Part shown: piece after piece, positions 49,941 through 58,319 of the stretch
Layout of the letters: every line of letters begins with the position of its first letter
Numbering within the stretch: the first letter of the stretch is position 1
Origin: Pseudomonadota bacterium
GTDB taxonomy: Bacteria > Pseudomonadota > Gammaproteobacteria > Steroidobacterales > Steroidobacteraceae
Direction of reading: 5' to 3'
DNA length: 64,000 bases
Assembly (NCBI GenBank): GCA_023433515.1
Contig: JAEZCN010000253.1
Location: 10,062 to 74,061 of the forward strand
Made by a program: the position numbers and the translations under genes
The notes under the pieces: model-generated
Database searches by the model: none
What the model saw: only the letters and a program-made list of their open reading frames with translations
What the model was told of the DNA's origin: nothing

Positions 49941-50636
49941 TCAGGCGGTTCGCGGTGCCGGCGCGCGCGGCATGCCGGGCTGCGGCGACGGGGCCGCCGG
50001 CTCGGAATAACGCTCGGTGATCGAGTTCAGGAACTTCACGACGGCGATTTCCAGGCTGTCGATGAGCGCCGTGGTCTTCGCTTCGAGGAACATGTGAGCG
50101 AGCAGCAGCACGATGGCCACGAACAGACCGGACGCGGTCGCGTTCATGGCCTCGGAGATCGCGGCCGCGAGCAGGCCGGCCTTCTCGGCCGGGTTCGCCT
50201 GCGACACCGCGCCGAACGCGTGGATCAGCGCGATGATGGTACCCAACAGACCGATGAGCATGCCGACGTTGGCGAGCGCCGCGAGATACGGAGTGCGCTT
50301 TTCGAGCCGCGGCACGATCTCGAGCAGCGACTCTTCCATCGCCTGCTGGATGTCGTCACGACGGCGCGCCGTCGCGAGTCGCGCGAGACCGTACTTGAGC
50401 ACGGTGCCGATCTGCGCCTGCGAATTGTTGGCGAGCGTGATCGCCTGTTTGAAGTTGCCCGCGCCGAGGTGCGGGGCGACGTCGTCCCACAGGTTGCGGT
50501 TCTTCATCGTTTCTTTCGTCAGGTAGAACCAGCGCTCGAGCGCGATGGCGACACCCACGACGAAAATGATGCCGAGCGGGAAGAGAACCAACCCGCCGTC
50601 CTTGAAGAAATTGATGATCGTATTGAACCAGCTCAC
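49941..50636 (-). CDS. MotA/TolQ/ExbB-family proton-channel protein
   Basis: A 231-residue protein with three membrane helices (about 13-33, 118-140 and 163-185) and the family motif in LANVGMLIGLLGTIIALIHAFGAV. The Thr of LLGTII lines the proton path in homologues. A cytoplasmic loop (about 35-115) and a Pro-rich C-terminal tail follow the usual pattern. It stands between the envelope TPR genes and the two exbD genes, as an AglQ-like motor stator. Confidence 0.93.
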   Translation of the reverse strand: MSWFNTIINFFKDGGLVLFPLGIIFVVGVAIALERWFYLTKETMKNRNLWDDVAPHLGAGNFKQAITLANNSQAQIGTVLKYGLARLATARRRDDIQQAMEESLLEIVPRLEKRTPYLAALANVGMLIGLLGTIIALIHAFGAVSQANPAEKAGLLAAAISEAMNATASGLFVAIVLLLAHMFLEAKTTALIDSLEIAVVKFLNSITERYSEPAAPSPQPGMPRAPAPRTA

Positions 50637-50731
50637 GGTGGATTCTCCTCAGAATCGGGAATGCAGGAACGCCCCCAAGCAAGGGCAAGGGCATCCCAAG
50701 ATTGCGTTACATAAGCGACGAAAACTGTTAA

Positions 50732-51220
50732 TCACTTCTCGCTCTTGTTGGCGGGTGCGGCCTCGTTAGGCTGCAGCGCTTCGAAGTAGCGATTCTGTCG
50801 GCGAAACACGTCACGATCGACGGGCTCCAGGACCTCGTCCAGCAGGCTGTTCACGGGGCGTCCCACGAGATCGCCCAGATCTGCACTACGCCAGGGCACG
50901 ATGTACAGCACCTTCGGGAGTTCGCGGTTGCCCGTGATCTGGGTCGAGTCGAGATCGAGATAGTCCTTGGCGCCGGTCCTGCCGGCCGGCCTGTTAGGCG
51001 TCGCGGCGGGCTTCGCGGCCGCGGGGCTCGCGGCCGGGGTCGAGCCGGCGGGAGGTTGCGGCGCGGCCGTGGACGGCTGCGGCGCGGCGTCCGGCGCGGA
51101 TGCCGGGGCCGAAGTATTCACGCCCGGCTCCATCGAGTCGTTCGGCGAGGCCGGCGGCGGGGTCTGCGCGAGCGCGCTGACGGCGAGCAGCAGCAGCGCG
51201 AGTGCAAGTAGTTTGTTCAT
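50732..51220 (-). CDS. Exported Pro/Ala-rich hypothetical protein in the Agl/Glt-like operon
   Basis: A 162-residue protein with a signal peptide (MNKLLALALLLLAVSALAQ), about 65 residues of low-complexity Pro/Ala/Ser sequence, and a short folded end (DYLDLDSTQITGNRELPKVLYIVPW... DVFRRQNRYFEAL). The PKVLYIVPWRSADLGDL segment is the only likely conserved core. No family recognised. It starts two bases before the stop of the 1,147-residue TPR gene upstream, a spacing that implies co-translation. Probably a periplasmic partner of the motor. Confidence 0.7.
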   Translation of the reverse strand: MNKLLALALLLLAVSALAQTPPPASPNDSMEPGVNTSAPASAPDAAPQPSTAAPQPPAGSTPAASPAAAKPAATPNRPAGRTGAKDYLDLDSTQITGNRELPKVLYIVPWRSADLGDLVGRPVNSLLDEVLEPVDRDVFRRQNRYFEALQPNEAAPANKSEK

Positions 51221-51221
51221 G

Positions 51222-54200
51222 TCAGCCTCCTTCCGGCTGCGACTGCGGCCGGGCCGGCGCCTTGTTGCGCGCGCGTAGTTCGGCGAGCCAGCTCGTCACG
51301 GGCTTGTCCTCGCCCGTGAGTTGTTTGTAGGTCTCGAGCTCGGCCTGTGCACCGACCGGATCATCGAGATAAAGGTCGAGCAGGACACCCAGATTGCGGT
51401 GCGCCGGCGCGTAGGACGGATTCGCCTCGAGCGCTCTTTCGTACGCGGCGCGCGCCTCCGCGAACTTGCCGGCCTGGCGCAAAGTGAGTCCGTATTCGTT
51501 CCAGGTCTGCGCATCCCAGGGCGCGAGCTCCGTCGCCTTCGCGAGCGCGGTTTCCGATTCGGCCAGCTGGTTCGCGTTGCGATGGAGGATGCCGAGATTC
51601 GCGTACGGACCTGACAGTTCCGGATAGGACTGCGTCAGAAGCTGGAACTCGAGGCTGGCCTGCGTGGGATCCGTGCGCATGAGCTGCAGCGCGCGCGCGA
51701 AATCCGACGTGGCGCGCGCGGGCGCTTTCGGAATTTCGGGCCCGGGTGCAGGTGCGGCGGCGGCCGCCTGCGAGTTGGCCACCGGCGGCGCGGTCGGGTC
51801 CGCGGGCGTTGCGATCGGCGGATCCGGCTGCGCGGGCGGCGGCGGCGCCGCGGGCACGACCGCGTCGAACGACACGCCGATCATCTCGGTCTTGCCGTAT
51901 CGGCCGGGACTGAGCTCGGCGAGCGCCGCGAAACTCTTCTTCACGCCTTCGTCGTAGACGTTGTCGCGCGTGCGCTTGGTGTTGATTTCGTGCGTCGCGA
52001 TCGCCTGTTCTTCGAACGGGAACGCCTGCTCCTCGAGCAGCGAGCTGTATTCCTCGACCTGGTCCGCGTCGAGATTCTTCGGACGCTGCGCGGCCATGAT
52101 GTCCTGGCCGAGCTTGCGGTAGATCTCCGCGATCTCGTATGTCGCCATGGTCGTGACCTCGGCGACGCGGTAGTCGGCCGCGGCCTTGTAGCCGCCGAGC
52201 GCCGCTTCCATCGCCTTGCGCTTCTTCGCGAGCGAGGTCTTGAGCGGCAGCACGAGTGCGATCCTGCGGTACTCGTCGCGCGCGGGCGCGGCCAGCGCGA
52301 GCTGCGCCTTCGCGGCGAGATACTGCGTGCGGTCGGTGCGCGCGGCTCCCGCGTTGCGGTCCGCGGCGACGATCTCGCGCTGCCAGCGACGCTGGACTTC
52401 GGTGTTGCCGGCATTGCCCGCGATGTCCGCGAGCTTCTGGCGCGCCTCGATCGAGTCGGCAACCGGCGTCGGATACGTGACGACGAAGCGCTCGAGCATG
52501 CCCACGGCTTTCGTCGTGTTGCCGGCCTTCGCGTAGAGGTCCGCGGCCTGGAGGTTCGCCTCGCGCTGGAGGTCTCTCGACTCGGCCGGGTTGAGCGCGA
52601 TGCGCTCGAACTCGACCGCCGCCTGGCCGGCCTGGCCCGTCTCGCCATACGCCACCGCGAGTTTGCGCGTGACGTCGGCCGAGTATTCGCTCTTCGGATT
52701 GCTGGAGCGGAAGCGCTCGAGCACCTGGATCGCGCGTGGCCAGTCCTTGAGGATGATGAGCTGCGCGCCGGCATCGTACTCGGCCTGCGCGGCGATCTTC
52801 GACGTGCCCGCCACCGCCGCGATGCGCAGGAAGTCGTCCACCGCGCCGGCGGCGTCGCCGGCCTGCTGCTTGGCCTCGGCCTGTCGATAGACGGCGGAGG
52901 CGATGCGCTCGGTGAGATCCGCGCGCATGTTGTCGCTCGGCGGCGTGAGGTCGCGCGCCGCGATGAAGCCCTTCTCGGCTTCGGCGAACTGCATCAGGTC
53001 GAAATTCGCCTGTCCGATGATGGTGTACGCGATGCGCCGCTTCGGCGCGTCGGCCGGCGGCTGATGCGCGAGCACGAGGTTCGCGACCTCGATCGAACGC
53101 TGCATGTCCTTCGTCGCGAAGATGTCTTCCGCGGCGCGCGTCAGGACACCCGCCGCGTCGGGATGTTCGGGGAAGCTCGTGCCGAACCGGATGCCGAGAT
53201 CGACCGTCTGCATGTGCCACGCGGCCTTGTCGGCGGCCGGCAGCTTCGCCTCGTGTTTGGCGAGCGAACCGAGCGCGGCGTACGCGGCGGCCGCGGAACG
53301 CGGGTTGCGCGGGTAGTTGTACGCGGTGCGCGTGAACTCGGCGGCCGCGTTGCTGAAGTCGCCCGCCTCGTACAATGTCTCGGCGAGTAGATAGTTGGTA
53401 CCGAACGACTCCGGATCGTCCGGGAAGGACTCGAGGTAAGTGCGATACCAGCGCGCCGCCTCGAGATATTCGTCGGCCTTCTTCGACTTCTGCGCGTTCG
53501 CGTGGAAGTACGTGGCGACGTCCTTGAGGTTGATCTTGAGTTCTTTCGCGATGTTCGGGTAATCGGCGCGATTGCGCCCCTGCCAGAACGTGGTGCCGTA
53601 GTTGTACAGCGCGACGTATTCGCGTTTGCCTTCCAGCACGAGCTCGGTGAAGCCGCCCTTGCGGTAGGCCTCGATGGCCTGCATCGAAAGGCCCGGCGAG
53701 AACTCGCTGTTCGGCTCGCGCGTCGCATAGGCGCGGTAGACGGCCGCCGCGTCCTGGTAACGCTCCTTCTCCACGTACAGGTCGCCGAGCCGCGAATAGA
53801 TCACGGGTGCGTAGGCGGGATTGCCGTGGCCGGAGATGAATCGCTCCATCGCGGCCACCGAGTCGTCGTCGTACGAAAACGTGACGGCCATGACGCGCAG
53901 CGTGTCATCCGCGAGCTCGCGGCTCGCGCGCGGCAGCTTGTCGAGCGGCACGAGCTTCTTGTCCGTTTTCGTGAGCATCGTGCGGTCGAGCACGCCCGCG
54001 AACTGCGGCAGGCTTTCCTCGTTGAGCCCCTGCTTGAACAGCGACCAGCCGCTCTTGTAGAGGCTCTGGGTCAGGAAGGCCGACTTGTCTGCGCGCGAGA
54101 CGACGAATTGATAGGCGTCCTGGGCCGCTCGGTAGTTGCGCGCCGAGAACAGCAGCTCGCCGCGGCGGAACTGCACCTCGTCCATCTGCGGGGAGCGCGG

Positions 54201-54665
54201 ATAACGACGCAGGATGTCGTCGAGCGATTCGAGCGCCTTCTCGGGCTGGCCCGTGGTCTCGTACGCGCGCGCGAGCTGGTAGAGCACCTGGTCGTTGCGC
54301 GGGTAGTCGGGATAGGACTTGAGCAGCGTCGAATACAGCTTGATCGCCTCGGCACCCTGCAGGTCGAGCGTGTTCGCCTCGCTCTGCATGCGTTCGCCCT
54401 CGCCCGCCTCCAGGTTGAGGTCGCCGAGGCGCCGCAATGCCTCGGCGCGCAGCTGCGGGTCGGTCTTCTGCAGCTCGAGGAAGCGCTTGTAGTTTTCCAT
54501 CGCGCGCGTGGCGCTGGCTTCCACCTTCTGATCGGGCTGGATCACCACCGGGCGGCTCGGCAGATCCGCGATGGTCTTCTCTTTCTTCTTCGGCGCGGCC
54601 GCGGCGTTCAGCGCGACGCCCGCGCACAGGGCCGAAACCGCGACGGCGAGTAGTTTGCGCTTCAC
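51222..54665 (-). CDS. Large exported TPR protein (GltE/AglT-like candidate)
   Basis: A 1,147-residue protein with a signal peptide (MKRKLLAVAVSALCAGVALNAAAA). Nearly the whole length is helical TPR-type repeats, for example YQLARAYETTGQPEKALESL near 140 and typical C-terminal units such as AWDAQTWNEYGLTLRQAGKF and YAPAHRNLGVLLDLYLDD. A Pro/Ala-rich linker (about 930-985) separates the last TPR block. Its ATG overlaps the stop of the other TPR gene by four bases. In Myxococcus the Agl/Glt system also uses large periplasmic or outer-membrane TPR proteins; direct orthology is not shown. Confidence 0.85.
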   Translation of the reverse strand: MKRKLLAVAVSALCAGVALNAAAAPKKKEKTIADLPSRPVVIQPDQKVEASATRAMENYKRFLELQKTDPQLRAEALRRLGDLNLEAGEGERMQSEANTLDLQGAEAIKLYSTLLKSYPDYPRNDQVLYQLARAYETTGQPEKALESLDDILRRYPRSPQMDEVQFRRGELLFSARNYRAAQDAYQFVVSRADKSAFLTQSLYKSGWSLFKQGLNEESLPQFAGVLDRTMLTKTDKKLVPLDKLPRASRELADDTLRVMAVTFSYDDDSVAAMERFISGHGNPAYAPVIYSRLGDLYVEKERYQDAAAVYRAYATREPNSEFSPGLSMQAIEAYRKGGFTELVLEGKREYVALYNYGTTFWQGRNRADYPNIAKELKINLKDVATYFHANAQKSKKADEYLEAARWYRTYLESFPDDPESFGTNYLLAETLYEAGDFSNAAAEFTRTAYNYPRNPRSAAAAYAALGSLAKHEAKLPAADKAAWHMQTVDLGIRFGTSFPEHPDAAGVLTRAAEDIFATKDMQRSIEVANLVLAHQPPADAPKRRIAYTIIGQANFDLMQFAEAEKGFIAARDLTPPSDNMRADLTERIASAVYRQAEAKQQAGDAAGAVDDFLRIAAVAGTSKIAAQAEYDAGAQLIILKDWPRAIQVLERFRSSNPKSEYSADVTRKLAVAYGETGQAGQAAVEFERIALNPAESRDLQREANLQAADLYAKAGNTTKAVGMLERFVVTYPTPVADSIEARQKLADIAGNAGNTEVQRRWQREIVAADRNAGAARTDRTQYLAAKAQLALAAPARDEYRRIALVLPLKTSLAKKRKAMEAALGGYKAAADYRVAEVTTMATYEIAEIYRKLGQDIMAAQRPKNLDADQVEEYSSLLEEQAFPFEEQAIATHEINTKRTRDNVYDEGVKKSFAALAELSPGRYGKTEMIGVSFDAVVPAAPPPPAQPDPPIATPADPTAPPVANSQAAAAAPAPGPEIPKAPARATSDFARALQLMRTDPTQASLEFQLLTQSYPELSGPYANLGILHRNANQLAESETALAKATELAPWDAQTWNEYGLTLRQAGKFAEARAAYERALEANPSYAPAHRNLGVLLDLYLDDPVGAQAELETYKQLTGEDKPVTSWLAELRARNKAPARPQSQPEGG

Positions 54666-56737
54666 GGCGACTCACCCGCGGGCGGCACCGGCCGCGGCGC
54701 GGCCGGATCGTTGGTCGATGTGTCCGGCGGATTTTCCCCGTCCGGTGCGTTTGCGGGCGCGGCGTCGGACGGCGTCTGCTCGGGCTGCACCTGCTCGAGT
54801 TCGCCCTGCGATTCGCCCGGCTGCTCGCCCGCGGGCGCGCTCACCGCACCGCCACCGAGCGCGGCCCGGTCGTAGATGGACGCCAGCGCGAAGCGCGCCT
54901 GGATCTGGTAAGTGCCGATGCGTTCCTTCTGCTGCTCGAGCTCGCTGCGCGCAAGCGTCTCGAGCAGATCGTTCTGCTGCTTCGCGACCTCGGCGAGACG
55001 CACTTGCGCGCCGTCGAGACGCGCCCGCAGCGCGGCCACGCGAGCGGCGAATTCGCCGGTGTTGTCAGGCATGGAGCCGCGCGCCTTCTCGACGCGCACC
55101 CAGCGGTTCTGCGCCTCGCGTAATGCCTGGTCCAGGTCCTTCAGCGTGCGCCGCTCGTTCCACACGCGCGCCTTGAAGGCTTCGGCGAGGCGCCAGTAGA
55201 GCACGCCCTTCGCAAGACGGGTCTTCTCGCGGATCGCGTTGGTTTCCTCGTCGTCCGGCGCGGTCAGCAGTGCCGCCTCGAGCCGCATGATGCGCGCCCA
55301 CTGCTCGCGCTCCTGCGCCGTGCCGAGCGCGGCCACGTCCTGGGTGGTCTCGACTTCGTCGAGCATGCCGCCCACGGTGGCGCGATCCGCGCCGTATTTG
55401 TCGAGACGACCCGAGGCGAGCACGGCATCGGCCTGCGGCACACGCTCGGCGTACGCGCGCTCGCGCGTGTCGAGCATGTCGTCGAACGCGACGATGCTGT
55501 CCTGCCACTTCGAAAGCGTGCCGCCGAGGAACGCGAGGTCGCGGTAGTTCTTGAGGCCTTCCTGGAAATCGTGTCCGGCCAGCAGGTGATAGAGATAACG
55601 CGACTCGGGCGCGTTCGGCAGCTCGCGCAGCTGCCAGAACCAGCCGTACTGGTCCCTGCCCCTTCCGTCACGCTGCAGCAGCCTGTCGAGCATGGTGCCG
55701 TCTTCGATCTCGGCGATCGACGAATCGATGTTCGAGGTCTCCGCATCGAAGGACCGGATCGCGGTTTCGTAGTTCTCCGCGGCCTGCGCGTTCGCGTTCA
55801 ACTTGGCGAATGCGTAGGGAATCGCGAGATAGGCTTCCTGCACCGCCGAATCGAGGAGGTTGCGATCGCGCAACTCCATCCACGGTGTCAGCGCTTCCTG
55901 GAACTGCCCGCTCGCCGCGTCGGCCCAGCCGACTCCGAGCAATGCCTTGTTCGAATACGGACCGTCGAGCCGCACGCGCTGCAATACGGGCTTGGCGAGA
56001 TCCGGCTGGTTGTTCTGTAGATAGGCATAACCGAGCGCGAGGTTCGCGCGATCCTTGAGCGAGCGCAGCTCGCGGCGGCCGGACTCGAGCGTCCCCACCG
56101 TCGTCAGGAATGGATCCGCCTCGGCGATGAGTCCCTTGCGCACCAGCGCGACGCCCAGGTTGTACTGGGCGTAGGCCAGCCAGTCCGACTGATCCTTGCG
56201 GCCGCGCCAGGAGTTCAACAGCGCGATGGCCTCGTCGAAGCGCTGCTGGCGCAGCAGGATGTTCGACAACAGGTGCATGCGCTCGGCTTCGAGATCCGGC
56301 GTGAGCCTGCCCTGCACTTCGTTGATGGCGCGCTCGGCGCGATCGAGATAGCCGCGCGCGTACCAGACCTTGCCGAGATAAAACCATGCGCGGTTGCGCA
56401 CGCCCTCGGGCACGGAACGCGTCAGCAACGTCTCGAAGCGTTCGCCCGCCTCGTTGTGCAGACCGAGCGATAGATAGAGGCCACCGAGCAGCAGGTTGGT
56501 TTCGGCGTCGTGGTGCGGCATGCGGCCCCACTGCTGGTAGGCCAGCAGCCGCGTGATCGCCTCGAGGTCCTCGCCCTGGTAGTAATAGAAGAGTGCGTCG
56601 CCGAAGTGCAGGTCGCGCACGACCGTGGGCGACAGCTTGTCGGCCTCGGGCTTGGCGGCATGCGCCGGCGCGGTCGTCAACGACGCAATGGCCATCGAGG
56701 AAATGGCCACCGCGAGCAACTGTGGGAGACGCTTCAA
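54662..56737 (-). CDS. Exported TPR protein (Glt-like candidate)
   Basis: A 691-residue protein with a signal peptide (MKRLPQLLAVAISSMAIASLTTAPAHA) and TPR-type repeats (LLGGLYLSLGLHNEAGERFETLL, YNLGVALVRKGLIAEADPFL and others) up to about 330, then a helical region with coiled-coil character (LRARLDGAQVRLAEVAKQQNDLLETLARSELEQQKE in part) and a disordered Pro/Glu/Asp-rich tail (after about 630). Followed without a gap by the longer TPR gene. Likely periplasmic scaffold. Confidence 0.83.
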   Translation of the reverse strand: MKRLPQLLAVAISSMAIASLTTAPAHAAKPEADKLSPTVVRDLHFGDALFYYYQGEDLEAITRLLAYQQWGRMPHHDAETNLLLGGLYLSLGLHNEAGERFETLLTRSVPEGVRNRAWFYLGKVWYARGYLDRAERAINEVQGRLTPDLEAERMHLLSNILLRQQRFDEAIALLNSWRGRKDQSDWLAYAQYNLGVALVRKGLIAEADPFLTTVGTLESGRRELRSLKDRANLALGYAYLQNNQPDLAKPVLQRVRLDGPYSNKALLGVGWADAASGQFQEALTPWMELRDRNLLDSAVQEAYLAIPYAFAKLNANAQAAENYETAIRSFDAETSNIDSSIAEIEDGTMLDRLLQRDGRGRDQYGWFWQLRELPNAPESRYLYHLLAGHDFQEGLKNYRDLAFLGGTLSKWQDSIVAFDDMLDTRERAYAERVPQADAVLASGRLDKYGADRATVGGMLDEVETTQDVAALGTAQEREQWARIMRLEAALLTAPDDEETNAIREKTRLAKGVLYWRLAEAFKARVWNERRTLKDLDQALREAQNRWVRVEKARGSMPDNTGEFAARVAALRARLDGAQVRLAEVAKQQNDLLETLARSELEQQKERIGTYQIQARFALASIYDRAALGGGAVSAPAGEQPGESQGELEQVQPEQTPSDAAPANAPDGENPPDTSTNDPAAPRPVPPAGESP

Positions 56738-56752
56738 GGTCTCACTCCAACC

Positions 56753-57421
56753 TTATTCCCAGTCCTTTATCGCGAACTCGGGCTGCGCGCGCCGCTGCCG
56801 GTCGGTGATCTTGAGCTCGAGATACTTCGCGCCCACGCCCTTCTCGAACTTGAGATTGGCGCCGCGCTTGTAGTCGCGCTCGTTCGGTCCCTTGCCGCTG
56901 AAGAACGCGACGAGCTCGTGCTCGCCCACCTTGAGGTTGCCCAGGTAGACGCGATGCACGCCGCCCTTGAGCAGCGCCTCGGCCTCGCGCGGCGTGTAGA
57001 GGTAGTTGGCGACTTCCTTGTTGTCGATCTTGAGCGTGAGTGAATCGAGCGCGAAGAACTCGCCGATGTCCATCGAGACGAAGATCGCGACCTGCGTGTT
57101 GGCCGGAAACAGCAGCTCTTCCTCGAGCACGAAAAGTTCGCGGTTGAGATCGACCACGTCCTTCTTGAGATCCTGCACGGTCTCGTCGAGCGCGCGCGTA
57201 TCCGCCGGCGGCTCGCCGGACTCGGGCGGCGGCGCCTCCGCGCCGTCGACCGGCTCGGAGAGCAGCGTGCCCACGGGTGCGTCGGAGAGGGTGGCGTCCG
57301 CGGGCGCGGACTCTTCCGCCTCGGCCGGTTGGGCCGGCGGCTCCTGCGCGGCGACCTGCGTCGACAGTACCGCGAAGGCGAGCCATGCGACGACGTGCGC
57401 GAACTTGGTGGGTTTCGGCAT
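56753..57421 (-). CDS. Exported hypothetical protein with coiled coil and small beta domain
   Basis: A 222-residue protein with a signal peptide (KFAHVVAWLAFAVLSTQVAAQ), an acidic Pro/Ala/Glu-rich linker (about 25-80), a short coiled coil (DETVQDLKKDVVDLNRELFVLEEEL in part, near 85-105) and a C-terminal beta-rich domain (QVAIFVSMDIGEFFALDSLTLKID to the end, DWE). ATG 57421 gives a normal signal peptide; longer in-frame starts do not. No family recognised. Second gene of the operon, 15 bp before the TPR gene. Confidence 0.72.
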   Translation of the reverse strand: MPKPTKFAHVVAWLAFAVLSTQVAAQEPPAQPAEAEESAPADATLSDAPVGTLLSEPVDGAEAPPPESGEPPADTRALDETVQDLKKDVVDLNRELFVLEEELLFPANTQVAIFVSMDIGEFFALDSLTLKIDNKEVANYLYTPREAEALLKGGVHRVYLGNLKVGEHELVAFFSGKGPNERDYKRGANLKFEKGVGAKYLELKITDRQRRAQPEFAIKDWE

Positions 57422-57434
57422 AGTTAGACTCGGA

Positions 57435-57989
57435 TTACTCGTCCAGGAGGGTGCGCAGCTCGCGCACGTAGGTTTCTTCGTCACGGGATTTGAATTCGCG
57501 ATGCGCGACGCGCAGCAAGCCCGCGCGATCCACGAACACGACCATCGGCAGCCGGTCGACCCCGTAGTCGCGGCCGGTATTGCGCGGCGTCGACACCAGC
57601 AGCGGGAACTGCACGTCCTGCGCGCGGGCGAACTTCTCGGCGCGCGCCAGGTTGTCGTCGAGGTTCACGCCGATCACGACCAGGCCGGCGCTCTTGTAGG
57701 TCTTCGCGATGCGATCGAGCGCCTCGAGCTGGTCGCGGCAGGTATTGCAGCTGCCGCTCCAGAAACTAACTACGACGACTTCGCCGCGATGCTCGGAGAT
57801 GCGCACGTTCTCGCCGGAGATGTCGCGCGCCACCAGGTCGGGCGCCGGCTTGCCCATCAGCGCGGCGAGATCGGCGGCGGCGGCGGGAATCGCGAAGCCG
57901 GATGCGAGGGCGAGCAGGCAGCCGGTCGCAACTGCAGCAATACGCTGACGCGCGGCATCCAGTGATCTCACTAACAAACAAGCGCTCAC
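57435..57989 (-). CDS. Exported TlpA/ResA-like thioredoxin (CNTC)
   Basis: About 184 residues from GTG 57989 (or 178 from GTG 57971; neither has a clear Shine-Dalgarno). Signal peptide ending IPAAAA, then a thioredoxin fold with FWSGSCNTCRDQLEALDRI as active site and cis-Pro in DRLPMVVFVD. It is the first gene of the Agl/Glt-like operon and could supply thiol redox control or disulfide repair in the periplasm for its partners. It lacks the N-terminal extra domain of the two other redoxins in this window. Confidence 0.82.
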   Translation of the reverse strand: MSACLLVRSLDAARQRIAAVATGCLLALASGFAIPAAAADLAALMGKPAPDLVARDISGENVRISEHRGEVVVVSFWSGSCNTCRDQLEALDRIAKTYKSAGLVVIGVNLDDNLARAEKFARAQDVQFPLLVSTPRNTGRDYGVDRLPMVVFVDRAGLLRVAHREFKSRDEETYVRELRTLLDE

Positions 57990-58123
57990 GGTCGGTCCAA
58001 CGGTTGGTTCGGGCCTGCGGTCACCGGACAAGCGAATCCGATTCCTCGCGAAATGACGCGGGAAACCCTCGCATAGCCGACTTAACAATGTCAACGAAGC
58101 AGTTCTCTCCGGGAGCTTGCGCT

Positions 58124-58155
58124 CCACTCTTCACGCCGTCGAAGCGGCGGCGTCC
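58124..58155. repeat. Hairpin direct repeat, copy 1
   Basis: A 32-bp sequence starting CCACTCTTCACGCCGTCGA that matches copy 2 at 30 of 32 positions. Internal dyad ACGCCGTCG/CGGCGGCGT with one G-T mismatch across a 3-base loop. The two differences from copy 2 fall in the loop and in the stem. Confidence 0.75.
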
Positions 58156-58250
58156 GTGAATGGGTTGTAAGACCTTCGTCACGTTTGGTGACCCCGACCG
58201 CGACCCTCGGCCGCTGTCGCCGCTTGCCGACTTTTTCAGGGCCTCACGGC

Positions 58251-58282
58251 CCACTCTTCACGCCGTCGAGGCGACGGCGTCC
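58251..58282. repeat. Hairpin direct repeat, copy 2
   Basis: Same 32-bp unit as copy 1, 127 bp away in the same orientation. Perfect 9-bp arms ACGCCGTCG and CGACGGCGT around AGG. It lies about 40 bp downstream of the stop of the DUF1501-like gene and could act as its transcription terminator or mRNA 3-prime stabiliser. Confidence 0.75.
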
Positions 58283-58319
58283 ATTGAGTATTTATTGAAG
58301 AGTGGCTTCGGCGGCGCCG

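Larger units (their letters stand above)
57990..58319. other. Intergenic stretch with two copies of a hairpin repeat
   Basis: About 330 bp between the DUF1501-like gene and the Agl/Glt-like operon. I see no convincing gene. It holds two near-identical 32-bp hairpin repeats (listed separately), a third hairpin GGAGC-TTGC-GCTCC at about 58111-58124, and presumably the operon promoter. A 77-codon minus-strand frame (58021-58254) runs across these repeats and is judged unlikely to be a gene. Confidence 0.6.

Noticed and set aside
58021..58254. 77-codon minus-strand frame in the intergenic region near 58.1 kb.
   Set aside because: It runs through hairpin repeat copy 1, has no recognisable domain or Shine-Dalgarno, and the repeats explain the sequence better.
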